The notes: generated from the letters alone by a model not told the origin. A stretch of DNA of 64,000 bases from DASVDE01 sp963740065 (GCA_963740065.1 CAVUCS010000004.1:186001-250000), one strand, 5' to 3'. Shown: positions 23,362-32,415, counted from the first letter of the stretch. Made by a program: numbers and translations.

Positions 23362-24276
23362 TTAGCTGTCCCCCGGCGCGATCTCGCCTGCCCCGCGCCG
23401 ATCTCTGATCCAGAGGATCGCGCCCAACGGCGCCAGAGTCAGCGTCAGCACCGGCGCGGGCGACTCGGCCACCGTCCGCCGCAGACCAATTCCGGCGAGC
23501 AGCGCGTGGCGCACGTAGTTGGCATGGGCGCGGATCCGAGCTGAGAGCGGCATCGGCCTCGGCATTCCGGCGAACTCCTTCCAGTAGAGAACCTCCGGTT
23601 CGGGGAAGCGCAGTCGCAGCTCCGTCTCCCGGCCGCTGAGGCCCTCGGAGAGGTACTCCTTAAAGGCCCAGACCTCGTTGACATAGCGTCCCGACCAGCG
23701 TGCGGCGATCCGGTTCCAGACCAGCGCCGGCGTCACGTGCCAACCAAGGTCTTCGGGGAAGGGATAGGCCAGCAACACCTCGCGCCTGTACATCCCGATC
23801 TTGTCTCCCTTGATGCCGTGAACGATCGCGATCTCGAAGGCGTTGGAATCGGTGACTTGCCGCGGGAAACGGTCGCCGATCACCGCCGCGTCAGGGTCGG
23901 CGCAGAGGCCTTCGACGTTGGCAAATTCCTCGCGCCGGGCCGGTGGAATGCCATCCCAGCATTCGACCATCCGCTCCAAGGCATCGGGGGCATACCAGTC
24001 GTCGGAGTCCATCAGCGCGCAGAACTCACCGCCGGCGCGCTCCACTCCCCTGTTGACGGCCGCGTGCTTGCCTTGGTTCTCCTGCCACACGTACTCGACC
24101 GGGAAGGGGGCCTCGCTCGCCCAGCCACGCACCAGGGTCTCGGTTCCATCGGACGACCCGTCGTCGACCACAACCCAATCGAAATCCCGAAATCCCTGCG
24201 CCAGCAGGCTCTCGTAGAGCCGCGGCAGCGTGTCCGCGCGCTGATAGGTGGGCGTTACGACGCTGATCCGGCTCAT
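23362..24276 (-). CDS. GT2-family glycosyltransferase
   Basis: 304-residue GT-A enzyme. It starts at the ATG giving SRISVVTPTYQRADTLPRLYESL, with DWVVVDDGSSDGTETLV and GKHAAVNRGVERAGGEFCALMDSDDWYAPDAL, supplying the DDGS and D-S-D-D metal-binding motifs. A hydrophobic C-terminal segment (APVLTLTLAPLGAILWIRD) may anchor it. Upstream in-frame codons (GTG/ATG 24315) would add 13 residues of non-family sequence and are not used. It is the first gene of the run 24276-20294 and lies back to back with the plus-strand GT4 at 24333, so a divergent promoter sits in 24277-24332. Confidence 0.92.
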   Translation of the reverse strand: MSRISVVTPTYQRADTLPRLYESLLAQGFRDFDWVVVDDGSSDGTETLVRGWASEAPFPVEYVWQENQGKHAAVNRGVERAGGEFCALMDSDDWYAPDALERMVECWDGIPPARREEFANVEGLCADPDAAVIGDRFPRQVTDSNAFEIAIVHGIKGDKIGMYRREVLLAYPFPEDLGWHVTPALVWNRIAARWSGRYVNEVWAFKEYLSEGLSGRETELRLRFPEPEVLYWKEFAGMPRPMPLSARIRAHANYVRHALLAGIGLRRTVAESPAPVLTLTLAPLGAILWIRDRRGAGEIAPGDS

Positions 24277-24332
24277 CCGGCATCCTCTTCGGCCGATCGC
24301 GCCCGGACCATGCACGCCTCTAGGGTGATCGG

Positions 24333-25490
24333 ATGCCCAAGCGCAGACTGCTTCTCGTCATACACGCTCTCACCCCGGACGGTGGCGCCGAGATCCAACT
24401 CGTGCACCTCGCCCGAGGTCTCAGCGCGCTCGGGCATCAAGTGACGCTGTGTTGCATTGACGGATCGACGATTGCGCCGGAGCCACTGGCGAGCGCTGGC
24501 GTTGAGCTTGTGCAGCTGCGGGCGCAATCCCGGCTCGCCCGTCTTAGGGCGATCCAGCGACTGACCCGGCTTGCACGGCAATCCGACGTCGTGCACTGCA
24601 CGATGTGGGATGCCAGCGCCTGGGGCAGGATCGCCGCGATTGCCGCCCGGCGCCCGACTATCGTCGCCGATCACGCCACCGACCGCTCGGTACAGGTCAC
24701 CGCCGACGGGTCGCCGCGAGAAGAGTGGATAGCACGCCACAACCGCCTGCTCGACCGCTTCACCTTCGCCACGGTGATTTGCGCCACCCCGCAGCGCAAA
24801 GTGTTGACTGGAGAAGGCGTCGCCCCGGAGAAAATCGTCCACATTCCGAATGGCATACCGGTCGCTGAGACGATCCGCTCCGCCGCCGGCGGAGCGACCA
24901 AGAAAGATCTCGGGTTGCCCGAATCGGCGCCGCTCGCGATGCAAGTTGGGGTTTTCCGCCCCGAGAAGAACCATCTCGGGGCGCTTGAAGCCTTCCGTCG
25001 GGTGCGCGAGAGAGTCGCCGACGCCCACCTCGTCTTCGTCGGCGACGGTCAACTGCAGGAATCCGTAAGGCGCCGCGTTCGGGAAATAGGCGCCGAGGAG
25101 TGGGTGCACTTCCTCGGACAACGCTCCGACGCGCCGGCTTTGCTCTCTCTGGCCGACCTGATGCTGCAACCCTCGACCGCCGAGGCGATGCCGATGACAA
25201 TTCTGGAAGGCATGGCGCTGGGAGTGCCGATCGTCGCGACCGACGTTGGCGACGTGCGTCAGGTGCTGGGCAACGCGGGGGTCTGCATCCCCCCCGGCGA
25301 CAGCGATGCTCTGGCGGACGAATGCGCGCAACTGCTCCTCGACGGCGATTTGCGGGCTCGGCTGGGAGAGGCCGGCAGGGAGAGGGCGCGCGCCTACGAC
25401 TCCGCCGAGATGGCGCGTAGATACGCGGCCCTCTTCGACGCGGCCTGTACGGGCACGCCTCCGCAGGAAGCAGTCCCCACCTCCGACTGA
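24333..25490 (+). CDS. GT4-family glycosyltransferase
   Basis: 385-residue GT-B transferase. N-terminal opening RRLLLVIHALTPDGGAEIQLVHLARGL carries the Gly-rich GGAE loop. HIPNGIPV marks the interdomain link. The C-terminal domain has VGVFRPEKNHLGALEAFRRV and LMLQPSTAEAMPMTILEGMALGVPIVATDVGDV, the E-x7-E region with M-T-I-L-E-G. It stands alone on the plus strand between two minus-strand runs and ends 2 bp before the convergent GT4 stop at 25493. It probably adds one sugar of the repeat unit. Confidence 0.92.
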   Translation: MPKRRLLLVIHALTPDGGAEIQLVHLARGLSALGHQVTLCCIDGSTIAPEPLASAGVELVQLRAQSRLARLRAIQRLTRLARQSDVVHCTMWDASAWGRIAAIAARRPTIVADHATDRSVQVTADGSPREEWIARHNRLLDRFTFATVICATPQRKVLTGEGVAPEKIVHIPNGIPVAETIRSAAGGATKKDLGLPESAPLAMQVGVFRPEKNHLGALEAFRRVRERVADAHLVFVGDGQLQESVRRRVREIGAEEWVHFLGQRSDAPALLSLADLMLQPSTAEAMPMTILEGMALGVPIVATDVGDVRQVLGNAGVCIPPGDSDALADECAQLLLDGDLRARLGEAGRERARAYDSAEMARRYAALFDAACTGTPPQEAVPTSD

Positions 25491-25492
25491 CC

Positions 25493-26605
25493 TCATTTCG
25501 TCACATCCAGGTGCTCACGGTAAGCGGCGAGCGTCAACCCGGCTACCGTTTCCCAGCTCCCATCGCGCCTCGCCGTTGCGGCCCCGGCGGCTCCGAGCCG
25601 TTCCGCCAACTCGCAATTTGACAAAACCGTGACCAGAGCATTGCCGAGCTCACCGGCGTCTTCCGGAGCGACAGCCAGACCCGAGCCATCGGCGACCAGC
25701 TCCGGCAGGCCTCCGACCGCGGTAACCACGAGGGGGCGGGCGTATGGCTTGACGCGAGAACCAACCCCGCTCTGACTTGCCTGACGGTACGGAAGGGCGA
25801 CGCATGTCGCCGCCTCGATCAATTTCGGCACCTCCGCATCGGGAATGTGGCCATGGCGGACCGTCACCCTCGAGTCCGATAGACCAGGATGGGATTCGAG
25901 CTCGCCCTCGCCGGCGATGGTCAGGGTCGCATCGGGCACCTCCCTCCAAACCTCGGCCATCGCATCGAGCAGGACATCGACCCCCTTGTAATGGGAGATG
26001 CGACCGAAGAACAAAACGGAAGGACTCGCCGGCATCGGGGTGGGTTCCCCGGCCTGAATCCCGTGGGGGACGACGACGACCGGCGCCTTCGGCTCGAAAC
26101 GCTCGATCAACTCCGCGCGCAAAGCGTCGCCGTGCACGAAAATCAACCCAGCGGCGCGAATCAGGCCTCGCTCGGAAGCACGATGGTGCCAAGTCACATG
26201 GTCGCCCGGATGCGGTGATGGATCATGGATCGTCAGGGCAAAACGGCGAAGCGGAGGCGCCGCGGCAATCAGTAGTCGAGGGTCATTGCCAATCGCCTGC
26301 TGGAGGTGGACGACGTTGGGATCGAATCTACGCAGCCCCCGGCGCAGTCGCAGCGCTTCTCGCCAACCGCGCACGGAGCGCGCCGGCCCAGGAACGGTGA
26401 GCTGGACGACGCTGTCCCCGATCGCCTCGCCGATGACCCGTTTAGCCGCACCTGCGACGCCTCCGAATTCGAGATCGTGGTCACGGGTCAGCAAAGTCAC
26501 CGCGGCACCGGTCCCTTCCAGGCCCCCGGCCAGCATCGCCGAGTAGCGCAGATGGAAGTCACAGGCCAGGAGGACACGCGGAGCGCGTTGCTGGTCGATA
26601 TTCAC
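25493..26605 (-). CDS. GT4-family glycosyltransferase
   Basis: 370-residue GT-B transferase. The start is taken as GTG 26605, whose GTGA overlaps the stop of the polymerase gene; the longer ORF to 26659 adds an Arg-rich non-family segment. The N-terminus APRVLLACDFHLRYSAMLAGGLEGTG is followed by FALTIHDPSPHPGD, VVVPHGIQAGE, VLFFGRISHYKGVDVLLDAM and LIEAATCVALPYRQASQSGVG, the S-Q-S-G-V nucleotide-sugar loop. It is the last gene of the 29533-25493 minus-strand operon with the chain-length regulator and polymerase. Confidence 0.92.
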   Translation of the reverse strand: MNIDQQRAPRVLLACDFHLRYSAMLAGGLEGTGAAVTLLTRDHDLEFGGVAGAAKRVIGEAIGDSVVQLTVPGPARSVRGWREALRLRRGLRRFDPNVVHLQQAIGNDPRLLIAAAPPLRRFALTIHDPSPHPGDHVTWHHRASERGLIRAAGLIFVHGDALRAELIERFEPKAPVVVVPHGIQAGEPTPMPASPSVLFFGRISHYKGVDVLLDAMAEVWREVPDATLTIAGEGELESHPGLSDSRVTVRHGHIPDAEVPKLIEAATCVALPYRQASQSGVGSRVKPYARPLVVTAVGGLPELVADGSGLAVAPEDAGELGNALVTVLSNCELAERLGAAGAATARRDGSWETVAGLTLAAYREHLDVTK

Positions 26606-28104
26606 GGCAGCAGTCCGGAAGACTCTCCGGCGCGCCCTTCGAGGTCGGCGACTATGCATCCGGTGAGCAAGCCGATGACGACGGTCATGTTCTCGACGGT
26701 GAAGTAGATCGCCACCACTGAGCTGATCATGATCAGGACGATGCCGACGCCAAGCGCCGCTATCGACGGATCCCGCGGTATGCGGCGCATCGCATGAATC
26801 AGGGGGGAGCCGAGGAAAACCAGGAACGCGATCAATCCCGGTAGGCCGCTGATCAACAACAGGTACAGGTACTGGTTGTGGAGGAACAGCTGCGGCACAG
26901 GGACGAAGCCGATGATGAAGCTGCCGGTGTCGATCGGCTCATTGATGATGACGCCAAAGGATGCGCCCGCCCCGACTCCGAAAAGAGGGTTCTGCCGAGC
27001 GGTGGCCCAAGCCTGATCGCTTTCGCGCGCGCGATCTTTGAGTGAGTCCTCCTTCGCGGTTTTTCCTGGGTTGAAGATTGTCGCCCCCCGTTGCACAACC
27101 GGCTCGACGATGCGATCGCTTGAGCTGGAGCTGCCGAAGACCGCGAGCAGTGCGAAGCCGGCGAGAGCGACGGCTGTAGCCGCCACGATTCGACTGCGAA
27201 CGACCGTCCCTCCAATCGTGGCCATCAACAGCAGGCCGATGAAGACCCCCAGCCACATGTTGCGATTGAAGCTGACCACGATGTCGATCCCGATTCCGGC
27301 CAGCAACAACGACCACCAGAACCTGCCCTTTCCGCGCGCCCCGGCTACCTGCACGGCCGCGAACCAAAACAGCGCGTAGCCGGCCGCGAGACCGGCGAGT
27401 CGCACTCGCTCGATTGCGCTGGCGCCCTGCTGCTGGGCGACCGCATCGCCACCGAGAGCCTGAAGCTCGTTGCCGAATCCGGCGCCGAGCGCGACCATCA
27501 ACGCGACCAACCCGGTCGCAGCCGCAAGAACGGCGGCGCCGGTCAGCAAGAAACGCCGGTCGCGAGGGGACGGAAAGAGACGGACGACGACGTAGAAGAA
27601 GGTCAACATGCCGAGGGGCCGCGCCCAGTTGAAAGCATCGGTTAACGACGCGCTGCCTTTACTCACCGCGAGGCCGGCGGAAACGGTGACCATCGCCAAA
27701 AACACGGCCAATGCCGCTCCGGGAACACCTCCCCATGTCTGCCTGACCGGGCGCAGGATCGCCACCGTGAGAAGACCCGCGAGCGCCAGCTCGTGAGGTC
27801 GCACGCTCAGCGCGCCCACCTGGTAGGAGAAGAACGTCGCCGAGAAGATGAAGTCGGTCAAACCGAGCATGACGAGCGCCGTCGCCAGCGGGAAACGGAA
27901 GACAAAAGCAGCAACGAAGAGGCCCAGGAAGAGGAAGACGTAACGGGAGACTTCCGGTCCAGCTACGCCGCGTGCGAGCAGCACCTCGAGGCCGAAGACG
28001 GCAATTGCGAAACCTACCCAGCGAACCGGCTCAGCGAGCCGATTCGCCGCTGGCCAGGTCAGAGCGGTAGTAGTGGGAATACTTGGCACGCTCGGCCTCC
28101 GCAA
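26602..28104 (-). CDS. O-antigen ligase/polymerase-like (Wzy/WaaL) membrane protein
   Basis: 500-residue polytopic protein with about 11-12 hydrophobic segments (for example LFLGLFVAAFVFRFPLATAL, IGIDIVVSFNRNMWLGVFIGLL, NQYLYLLLISGLPGLIAFLV). The extracellular-loop motif NPLFGVGAGASFGVIINEP and the later FLHNQYLYLLL, H-N-x-Y-L-x-L-L, mark the Wzy_C/WaaL domain. Its N-terminal 24 codons overlap the 3' end of the Wzz/BY-kinase gene by 74 bp, an unusually long same-strand overlap. No alternative ATG/GTG/TTG was found before the first membrane segment, so the overlap seems real. Together with Wzz it would set polymer length. Confidence 0.88.
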   Translation of the reverse strand: MRRPSVPSIPTTTALTWPAANRLAEPVRWVGFAIAVFGLEVLLARGVAGPEVSRYVFLFLGLFVAAFVFRFPLATALVMLGLTDFIFSATFFSYQVGALSVRPHELALAGLLTVAILRPVRQTWGGVPGAALAVFLAMVTVSAGLAVSKGSASLTDAFNWARPLGMLTFFYVVVRLFPSPRDRRFLLTGAAVLAAATGLVALMVALGAGFGNELQALGGDAVAQQQGASAIERVRLAGLAAGYALFWFAAVQVAGARGKGRFWWSLLLAGIGIDIVVSFNRNMWLGVFIGLLLMATIGGTVVRSRIVAATAVALAGFALLAVFGSSSSSDRIVEPVVQRGATIFNPGKTAKEDSLKDRARESDQAWATARQNPLFGVGAGASFGVIINEPIDTGSFIIGFVPVPQLFLHNQYLYLLLISGLPGLIAFLVFLGSPLIHAMRRIPRDPSIAALGVGIVLIMISSVVAIYFTVENMTVVIGLLTGCIVADLEGRAGESSGLLP

Positions 28105-29533
28105 AGTTGACTATGACGCCAATCGGTTGCCTGTCGAGCAGCGCAAACTGCTTGCGCAGGTCACTCGCTGCATCTCGGGTGGTCATGCCGATACCTCCGA
28201 CGACGACGATCTCCGACACCTCGGGAACCAGAGCGAGCGCGTCGCTCACGGCGCCCAGCGCCGGGCTGTCGAGGATGACGTAGCGGAAGTGGTCCTGAAG
28301 CTGGGTGAGGACCTCTCCCATGCGCTCGCTTTCCAGCAGCTCAGACGGATTCGGTGGGGGTGGCCCGCTTGGCAACACCGCCAGGGCCCGAGGATGGGCA
28401 TTCTTCCCCGGCACCTCAACCCTGATCAACACCCGCTCCAAAGGCGTGCCCGCGAGGACGTTGGAAAGACCGTCGGCGGGCGCGCCGGTGACCTGCCGGA
28501 ACTCTCCGCCCTTGCGCAGGTCGGCTTCGACGAAGACCACGTCATCGCCCATCTCGGCCATCGTCGTCGCCAACCCCCGCGCGACCGTTGACTTGCCGTC
28601 TCCCTCCTCGGGGCTGACGAGCAGCACGGAGCGTCGATCGCGATCGACATCGAAATAGCGCATGTTGGTGCGCAGAACACGGAAGGCCTCCCCCTCCTGT
28701 GTCTGGGGGCTGATCTGTTCGGGTCTACCCTCCTCCAGTTTCTGACTGCGGGGGATACGAGCCAAGACCGGCAATCCATAGAGCTCCTCCAACTCATCGA
28801 CCGACCGCACACGGCGATCGACGCGGTCGAGCAGAACAGCGAGCCCAAAGCCGAGCAGGAGACCGAGGACGATCCCAAACGTGACGTTGCGCGCCGGTTT
28901 CGGCGAAGACGGAACGGAGGGCGGTGACGCCGGCTGAACCAGCTCCGCCCCCCCGGTCTGCAGCGCCTGAGTCAGCCTCAGCTCGTTGAGCTGTCTGTCG
29001 AGCGCGTCGCCCTGTGCGCCCGCTTGCTGTTCCGGCGTCAGCTCGTCCAGGCTGGTCTCGGCAAGATCGATCGCCTCCTGCACCTGGGCGCGATCGGCAC
29101 GGCGGCGGAAGTCGATGTAGGCATTTGCGTAAGCATTGGCAATCGTCGCGGACCGCTCGGGCGAGGCGGTGGTCGCGGCGACGGCTGCCGTGTCGGCGTT
29201 GGCGCTGGGGGTGACGACGATGCCGGCGAGAATCTCTCCGGCAGGGATCGCCCCATCCAACCCTCTCGCGGCCTGCTCGGCAACCACCGGTAGCGCCACC
29301 AACTCTCCGTTGGTGGCGGCCTCCCGGGTCGGGTCGATGACAGTGCTGCCGCTGTCGAGGGCAGCCGGGGGGGCGCGAAAGAGGAGTGTCGCGGTGGCCG
29401 TGTACTGCTTTGCCTGGGCCAGGGAAAACAGCAATGCCAGCAGCGGAACCACAATTGCGGCTTGAAGCACAACCCATTTACGGCGCCGCACGATGCGCAG
29501 CGCCTGCTCGACCAAACCCTCTTGTTCGTTCAC
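28031..29533 (-). CDS. fused Wzz-type chain-length regulator and BY-kinase
   Basis: 500-residue polysaccharide co-polymerase. The N-terminal Wzz domain begins with a membrane segment (WVVLQAAIVVPLLALLFSLA) and ends with a second one (VTFGIVLGLLLGFGLAVLLD, about residues 215-235), with a Pro-rich stretch before it. The cytoplasmic tyrosine-kinase domain follows. Walker A is SPEEGDGKSTVARGLA, Walker A' is VVFVEADLRKG, Walker B is YVILDSPALGA. The C-terminal tail has only a short tyrosine cluster (YSHYY) that could be the autophosphorylation site. Both halves are in one chain, whereas many Gram-positive systems split them. It is the first gene of the operon with Wzy and GT4. Confidence 0.92.
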   Translation of the reverse strand: MNEQEGLVEQALRIVRRRKWVVLQAAIVVPLLALLFSLAQAKQYTATATLLFRAPPAALDSGSTVIDPTREAATNGELVALPVVAEQAARGLDGAIPAGEILAGIVVTPSANADTAAVAATTASPERSATIANAYANAYIDFRRRADRAQVQEAIDLAETSLDELTPEQQAGAQGDALDRQLNELRLTQALQTGGAELVQPASPPSVPSSPKPARNVTFGIVLGLLLGFGLAVLLDRVDRRVRSVDELEELYGLPVLARIPRSQKLEEGRPEQISPQTQEGEAFRVLRTNMRYFDVDRDRRSVLLVSPEEGDGKSTVARGLATTMAEMGDDVVFVEADLRKGGEFRQVTGAPADGLSNVLAGTPLERVLIRVEVPGKNAHPRALAVLPSGPPPPNPSELLESERMGEVLTQLQDHFRYVILDSPALGAVSDALALVPEVSEIVVVGGIGMTTRDAASDLRKQFALLDRQPIGVIVNFAEAERAKYSHYYRSDLASGESAR

Positions 29534-29636
29534 GGACAGTCCTTCGACGCAGCCCTAATCAAGCCTTCCATCCAAAAAGGATGCCTGAGGGGCTTTATCG
29601 ACCGAACCGCTGAGGCCCTGAAGCCGTGCGCGAGGG

Positions 29637-30152
29637 CTACTCGCCCGGCTCGCGCCGAGGCACCAAAACCAACCGCTTGAACTCCGCCACCAGGACTCCG
29701 TCCTGATTCAGCACTCGAGTGTGGACCTTGACCACGCCGCGATCGAGCTTCGATCGCGAGGGCTTCACGTCGAGCACCTCGGTCTCACAAAAGAGGGTGT
29801 CGCCATGAAAGACCGGGTTCGGGTGGCTGAGCTCCTCGGTCGCCAGGTTGGCGATCGCCTTGCCGGAGACATCGCTGACAGACATGCCGAGGGCAAGCGA
29901 GTAGACGAGTGGACCGACGACGACGTTGCGACCCTGCTGGGAGCCCTTCGCGTAGACGTCGTTGAGGTGCAACGGATGGTGGTTCATCGTAATCAGGCAA
30001 AAGAGGTGATCGTCGGACTCGGTCACGGTCTTCGCCGGCCAGTGCTTATAGACGGCGCCAACCTCGAACTCCTCGAGGTAGCGGCCATAACTGTGCGCGC
30101 CGGAAGCCTCGCGCTCGGCTTGATCAGTCGTCAGCTCGTACTTCTCGCTCAT
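29637..30152 (-). CDS. MaoC-like hydratase, candidate mesaconyl-CoA hydratase
   Basis: 171-residue hot-dog-fold enoyl-CoA/mesaconyl-CoA hydratase. The N-terminal segment SYGRYLEEFEVGAVYKHWPAKTVTESDDHLFCLITMNHHPLHLNDVYA (key part ESDDHLFCLITMNHHPLH) is the R-specific hydratase motif, with H-P-L-H in the catalytic loop; VVGPLVYSLALGMSVSDV follows. The acid-base D/H pair of the family appears present. Its gene stands alone on the minus strand between the Wzz/BY-kinase gene and the divergent hddA. In actinomycetes a MaoC protein of this size accompanies ccr and the mutase and is thought to hydrate mesaconyl-CoA; that role is inferred here from the pathway set, not from adjacency. Confidence 0.82.
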   Translation of the reverse strand: MSEKYELTTDQAEREASGAHSYGRYLEEFEVGAVYKHWPAKTVTESDDHLFCLITMNHHPLHLNDVYAKGSQQGRNVVVGPLVYSLALGMSVSDVSGKAIANLATEELSHPNPVFHGDTLFCETEVLDVKPSRSKLDRGVVKVHTRVLNQDGVLVAEFKRLVLVPRREPGE

Positions 30153-30228
30153 CGGTGCAAATTCTCCTGTCGTTGGACGGCGCGGGATGCTAGTCGTCTA
30201 GGCCGACGTGGGTATCGTGAGCCCGGCA

Positions 30229-31275
30229 ATGGCCACCACCGAAGACAACTCACCGCGCCTGCTGCGCGCCAGGGCGCCGCTGCGGGTCAGCTTCGCGGGC
30301 GGGGGCACGGACGTGCCACCTTACCCCGCCCAGGAGGGCGGGCTGGTTCTCAGCGCGACGATTAACCGCTACGCCTACGGCACTTTGCGCCCGCGTCAGG
30401 ATCGCCAGATCGGCATCCAGTCGCTGGACCTCGACACCGTGGCCTCGATCGCCCTGGAGGAAGCCCGCCCCGACGGCGACCGCCTCGACCTGGTCAAGGC
30501 CGCGATCCAAAAGGTCGCTTCCGACGCGCCGCACGGCTTCGACCTCTTCCTGCACAGCGCCGCCCCCCCGGGCTCAGGCCTCGGCTCTTCCTCGGCCGTC
30601 GTCGTCACCCTTGTCGGACTGCTCTCGACGTACATGAAGATGCCCCTCACCGACTACGAGAAGGCCCGTCTCGCCTACACGGTCGAGCGCGAGGACCTCG
30701 GCCTCAAGGGCGGCACTCAGGATCAGTACGCGGCGGTCTTCGGCGGTTTCAACTTCATGGAGTTCCGTGAGGACGGAGTGATCGTCAACCCCTTGCGCAT
30801 CCCCGCCGACACGATCCACGAGCTGGAATACAACCTGCTCCTCTGCTTCACCGGCGGCACCCGTGTCTCCGACCACATCATCGACGACCAAACCACCCGG
30901 CTCCGCTCGAAGGAAACGTCGACTCTCGATGGACTGAGCATGCAAAAGGAGCTGGCGGTGGATATGAAGAACGCTCTACTTCAGGACAATCTCACCGAGT
31001 TCGGGCGACTGCTCGACCGCGCCTGGTCCTACAAGAAACAGATGTCGCCGAAGATCACCAACGACCACATCGACGAGCTCTACGAAGAGGCGATGCGCCA
31101 CGGCGCAATCGGCGGCAAGGTGACCGGCGCGGGAGGTGGCGGCTACATGCTCCTCTACTGCCGCTACGACACCAAGCACGAGGTGCGCGCCGCGCTTGCC
31201 GCGCTCGGCGCCGAAGCGGTCGACTTCCAGTTCGATCAGGCCGGACTAACGACTTGGTCTCACAGCGATGACTGA
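30229..31275 (+). CDS. hddA: D-glycero-alpha-D-manno-heptose 7-phosphate kinase-like GHMP kinase
   Basis: 348-residue GHMP-superfamily kinase of the HddA type, phosphorylating heptose 7-phosphate at C1 in GDP-heptose synthesis. RAPLRVSFAGGGTDVPPY is the characteristic N-terminal motif. The ATP loop is PPGSGLGSSSAVVVTL, and KVTGAGGGGYMLLYC is motif 3. TVEREDLGLKGGTQDQYAAVFGG contains the conserved substrate Gly/Gln/Asp cluster. Start at ATG 30229; an upstream GTG adds 7 residues. The next gene, gmhA, starts 8 bp inside this one, so the pair is co-translated. Function as heptose kinase is supported by the gmhA/gmhB neighbours. Confidence 0.9.
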   Translation: MATTEDNSPRLLRARAPLRVSFAGGGTDVPPYPAQEGGLVLSATINRYAYGTLRPRQDRQIGIQSLDLDTVASIALEEARPDGDRLDLVKAAIQKVASDAPHGFDLFLHSAAPPGSGLGSSSAVVVTLVGLLSTYMKMPLTDYEKARLAYTVEREDLGLKGGTQDQYAAVFGGFNFMEFREDGVIVNPLRIPADTIHELEYNLLLCFTGGTRVSDHIIDDQTTRLRSKETSTLDGLSMQKELAVDMKNALLQDNLTEFGRLLDRAWSYKKQMSPKITNDHIDELYEEAMRHGAIGGKVTGAGGGGYMLLYCRYDTKHEVRAALAALGAEAVDFQFDQAGLTTWSHSDD

Positions 31276-31870
31276 GCCGGCGGCTTCAGAACTCGTGCGC
31301 CTGCGGCTTGCCGAGGGTGCAGCCCTGGTGCAATCGATGCTCGACGAGGCTTGCGTGAAGGAGATAGGCGCGGTGGCGGAAGTCGCCGTCGAAGCGCTGG
31401 AGGGGGGCAACAAGCTGCTCCTCTTCGGAAACGGTGGCAGCGCTGCCGACGCCATCCACATTGCCGCGGAGTTCGTCGGGCGTTACCTGATCGAGCGTCG
31501 CCCGCTCCCCGCGATCGCCCTCGTCGCCAATCCCTCGGCGGTAACGGCGATCGGCAACGACTACGGCTACGAAGAGGTCTTCGCTCGCCAAGTTCGAGCC
31601 CTGGGCGACGAAGGAGACGTGGCTATCGGACTGACCACCAGCGGACGCTCCCCAAATGTTGTGAAGGGGCTTGAGGCGGCGAGAGAACTGGGCCTGACGG
31701 CAATTGGGATGACCGGCGCCGATCCCGGGCCGGTGGGCGCCGCCGGCGAACTCTGCATCAGCATCCCGAGCGCGGAGACCCCGCGCATTCAGGAAGGCCA
31801 CATGCTCGCCGCCCACATCGTTTGCGAGTGGGTCGAAGCGAGACTTGCCGGGGAGACAGCCTCCGCTTGA
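31268..31870 (+). CDS. gmhA: phosphoheptose isomerase (SIS domain)
   Basis: 200-residue sedoheptulose-7-phosphate isomerase making D-glycero-D-manno-heptose 7-phosphate. The SIS phosphosugar site is seen at LLFGNGGSAADAIHIAAEFVGRYL (key part GNGGSAADA). AIGLTTSGRSPNVVKGLEAARELGL contains the second S-G-R-S phosphate loop, and EGHMLAAHIVCEWVE holds the C-terminal His helix. The ATG lies within the last codons of hddA, and the stop overlaps the TTG of gmhB (TTGA), so three enzymes of the pathway are in translational series. Confidence 0.93.
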   Translation: MTEPAASELVRLRLAEGAALVQSMLDEACVKEIGAVAEVAVEALEGGNKLLLFGNGGSAADAIHIAAEFVGRYLIERRPLPAIALVANPSAVTAIGNDYGYEEVFARQVRALGDEGDVAIGLTTSGRSPNVVKGLEAARELGLTAIGMTGADPGPVGAAGELCISIPSAETPRIQEGHMLAAHIVCEWVEARLAGETASA

Positions 31871-32415
31871 GTGGGCCGAAGATCGAGCCCGGGAGCACCG
31901 TCTTCCTCGACCGGGACGGGACGATCAACGAGTCCCCACCGGAAGGCGAATACGTAACCTCACCAGACGCGATGCGGCTCCTGCCGGGGGCAGCCGAGGC
32001 GATACGAATCCTCAATGGCTACCCGGCGAAAGCGGTGGTGATCACCAACCAACGCGGCATCGCGCGCGGGATGATGACCGAGGCCGACCTCGCCGCGATA
32101 AACGAGCGCATGCTGGCTGAGCTGGCGGAGGAAGGCGCCCGTCTCGACGGAATCCTCCACTGCCCCCACCACGCCGACACCTGCGACTGCCGCAAGCCCG
32201 GAACCGGAATGTTCGAACGAGCAACCCGCGAAATCGAAGGGACCCAGATCGATGGCGGCGCGATGATCGGCGACTCCGCCATCGACATCGAGGCGGGCCG
32301 CCGCCTCGGACTCATCACCGTGCGATTGGGCAAATCCGGCGAAGACGACCCGGCGCCCGACTACGAGGCCCCGGACCTACTCGAAGCCGTGCGCCGGCTC
32401 AGTGGACTTTTTTGA
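31867..32415 (+). CDS. gmhB: D,D-heptose bisphosphate phosphatase (HAD family)
   Basis: 182-residue HAD phosphatase removing the C7 phosphate of heptose 1,7-bisphosphate. Start TTG 31867 (TTGA overlap with gmhA) gives a short lead before TVFLDRDGTINESPPEGEYV, the D-x-D catalytic motif. AVVITNQRGIARGMM follows, then the structural zinc motif CPHHADTCDCRKPGTGMF, with Cys/His ligands typical of GmhB, and MIGDSAIDIEAGRRLGL, the D-x3-D of motif IV. No nucleotidyltransferase (HddC) or epimerase is present in the window, so the nucleotide-activated product must be completed elsewhere. The 3' end overlaps the convergent SCP2-like gene by 17 bp. Confidence 0.92.
   Translation: MSGPKIEPGSTVFLDRDGTINESPPEGEYVTSPDAMRLLPGAAEAIRILNGYPAKAVVITNQRGIARGMMTEADLAAINERMLAELAEEGARLDGILHCPHHADTCDCRKPGTGMFERATREIEGTQIDGGAMIGDSAIDIEAGRRLGLITVRLGKSGEDDPAPDYEAPDLLEAVRRLSGLF

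Noticed and set aside
30208..30228. Upstream GTG start for hddA
   Set aside because: It adds seven residues outside the family pattern; ATG 30229 lies closer to the usual start.
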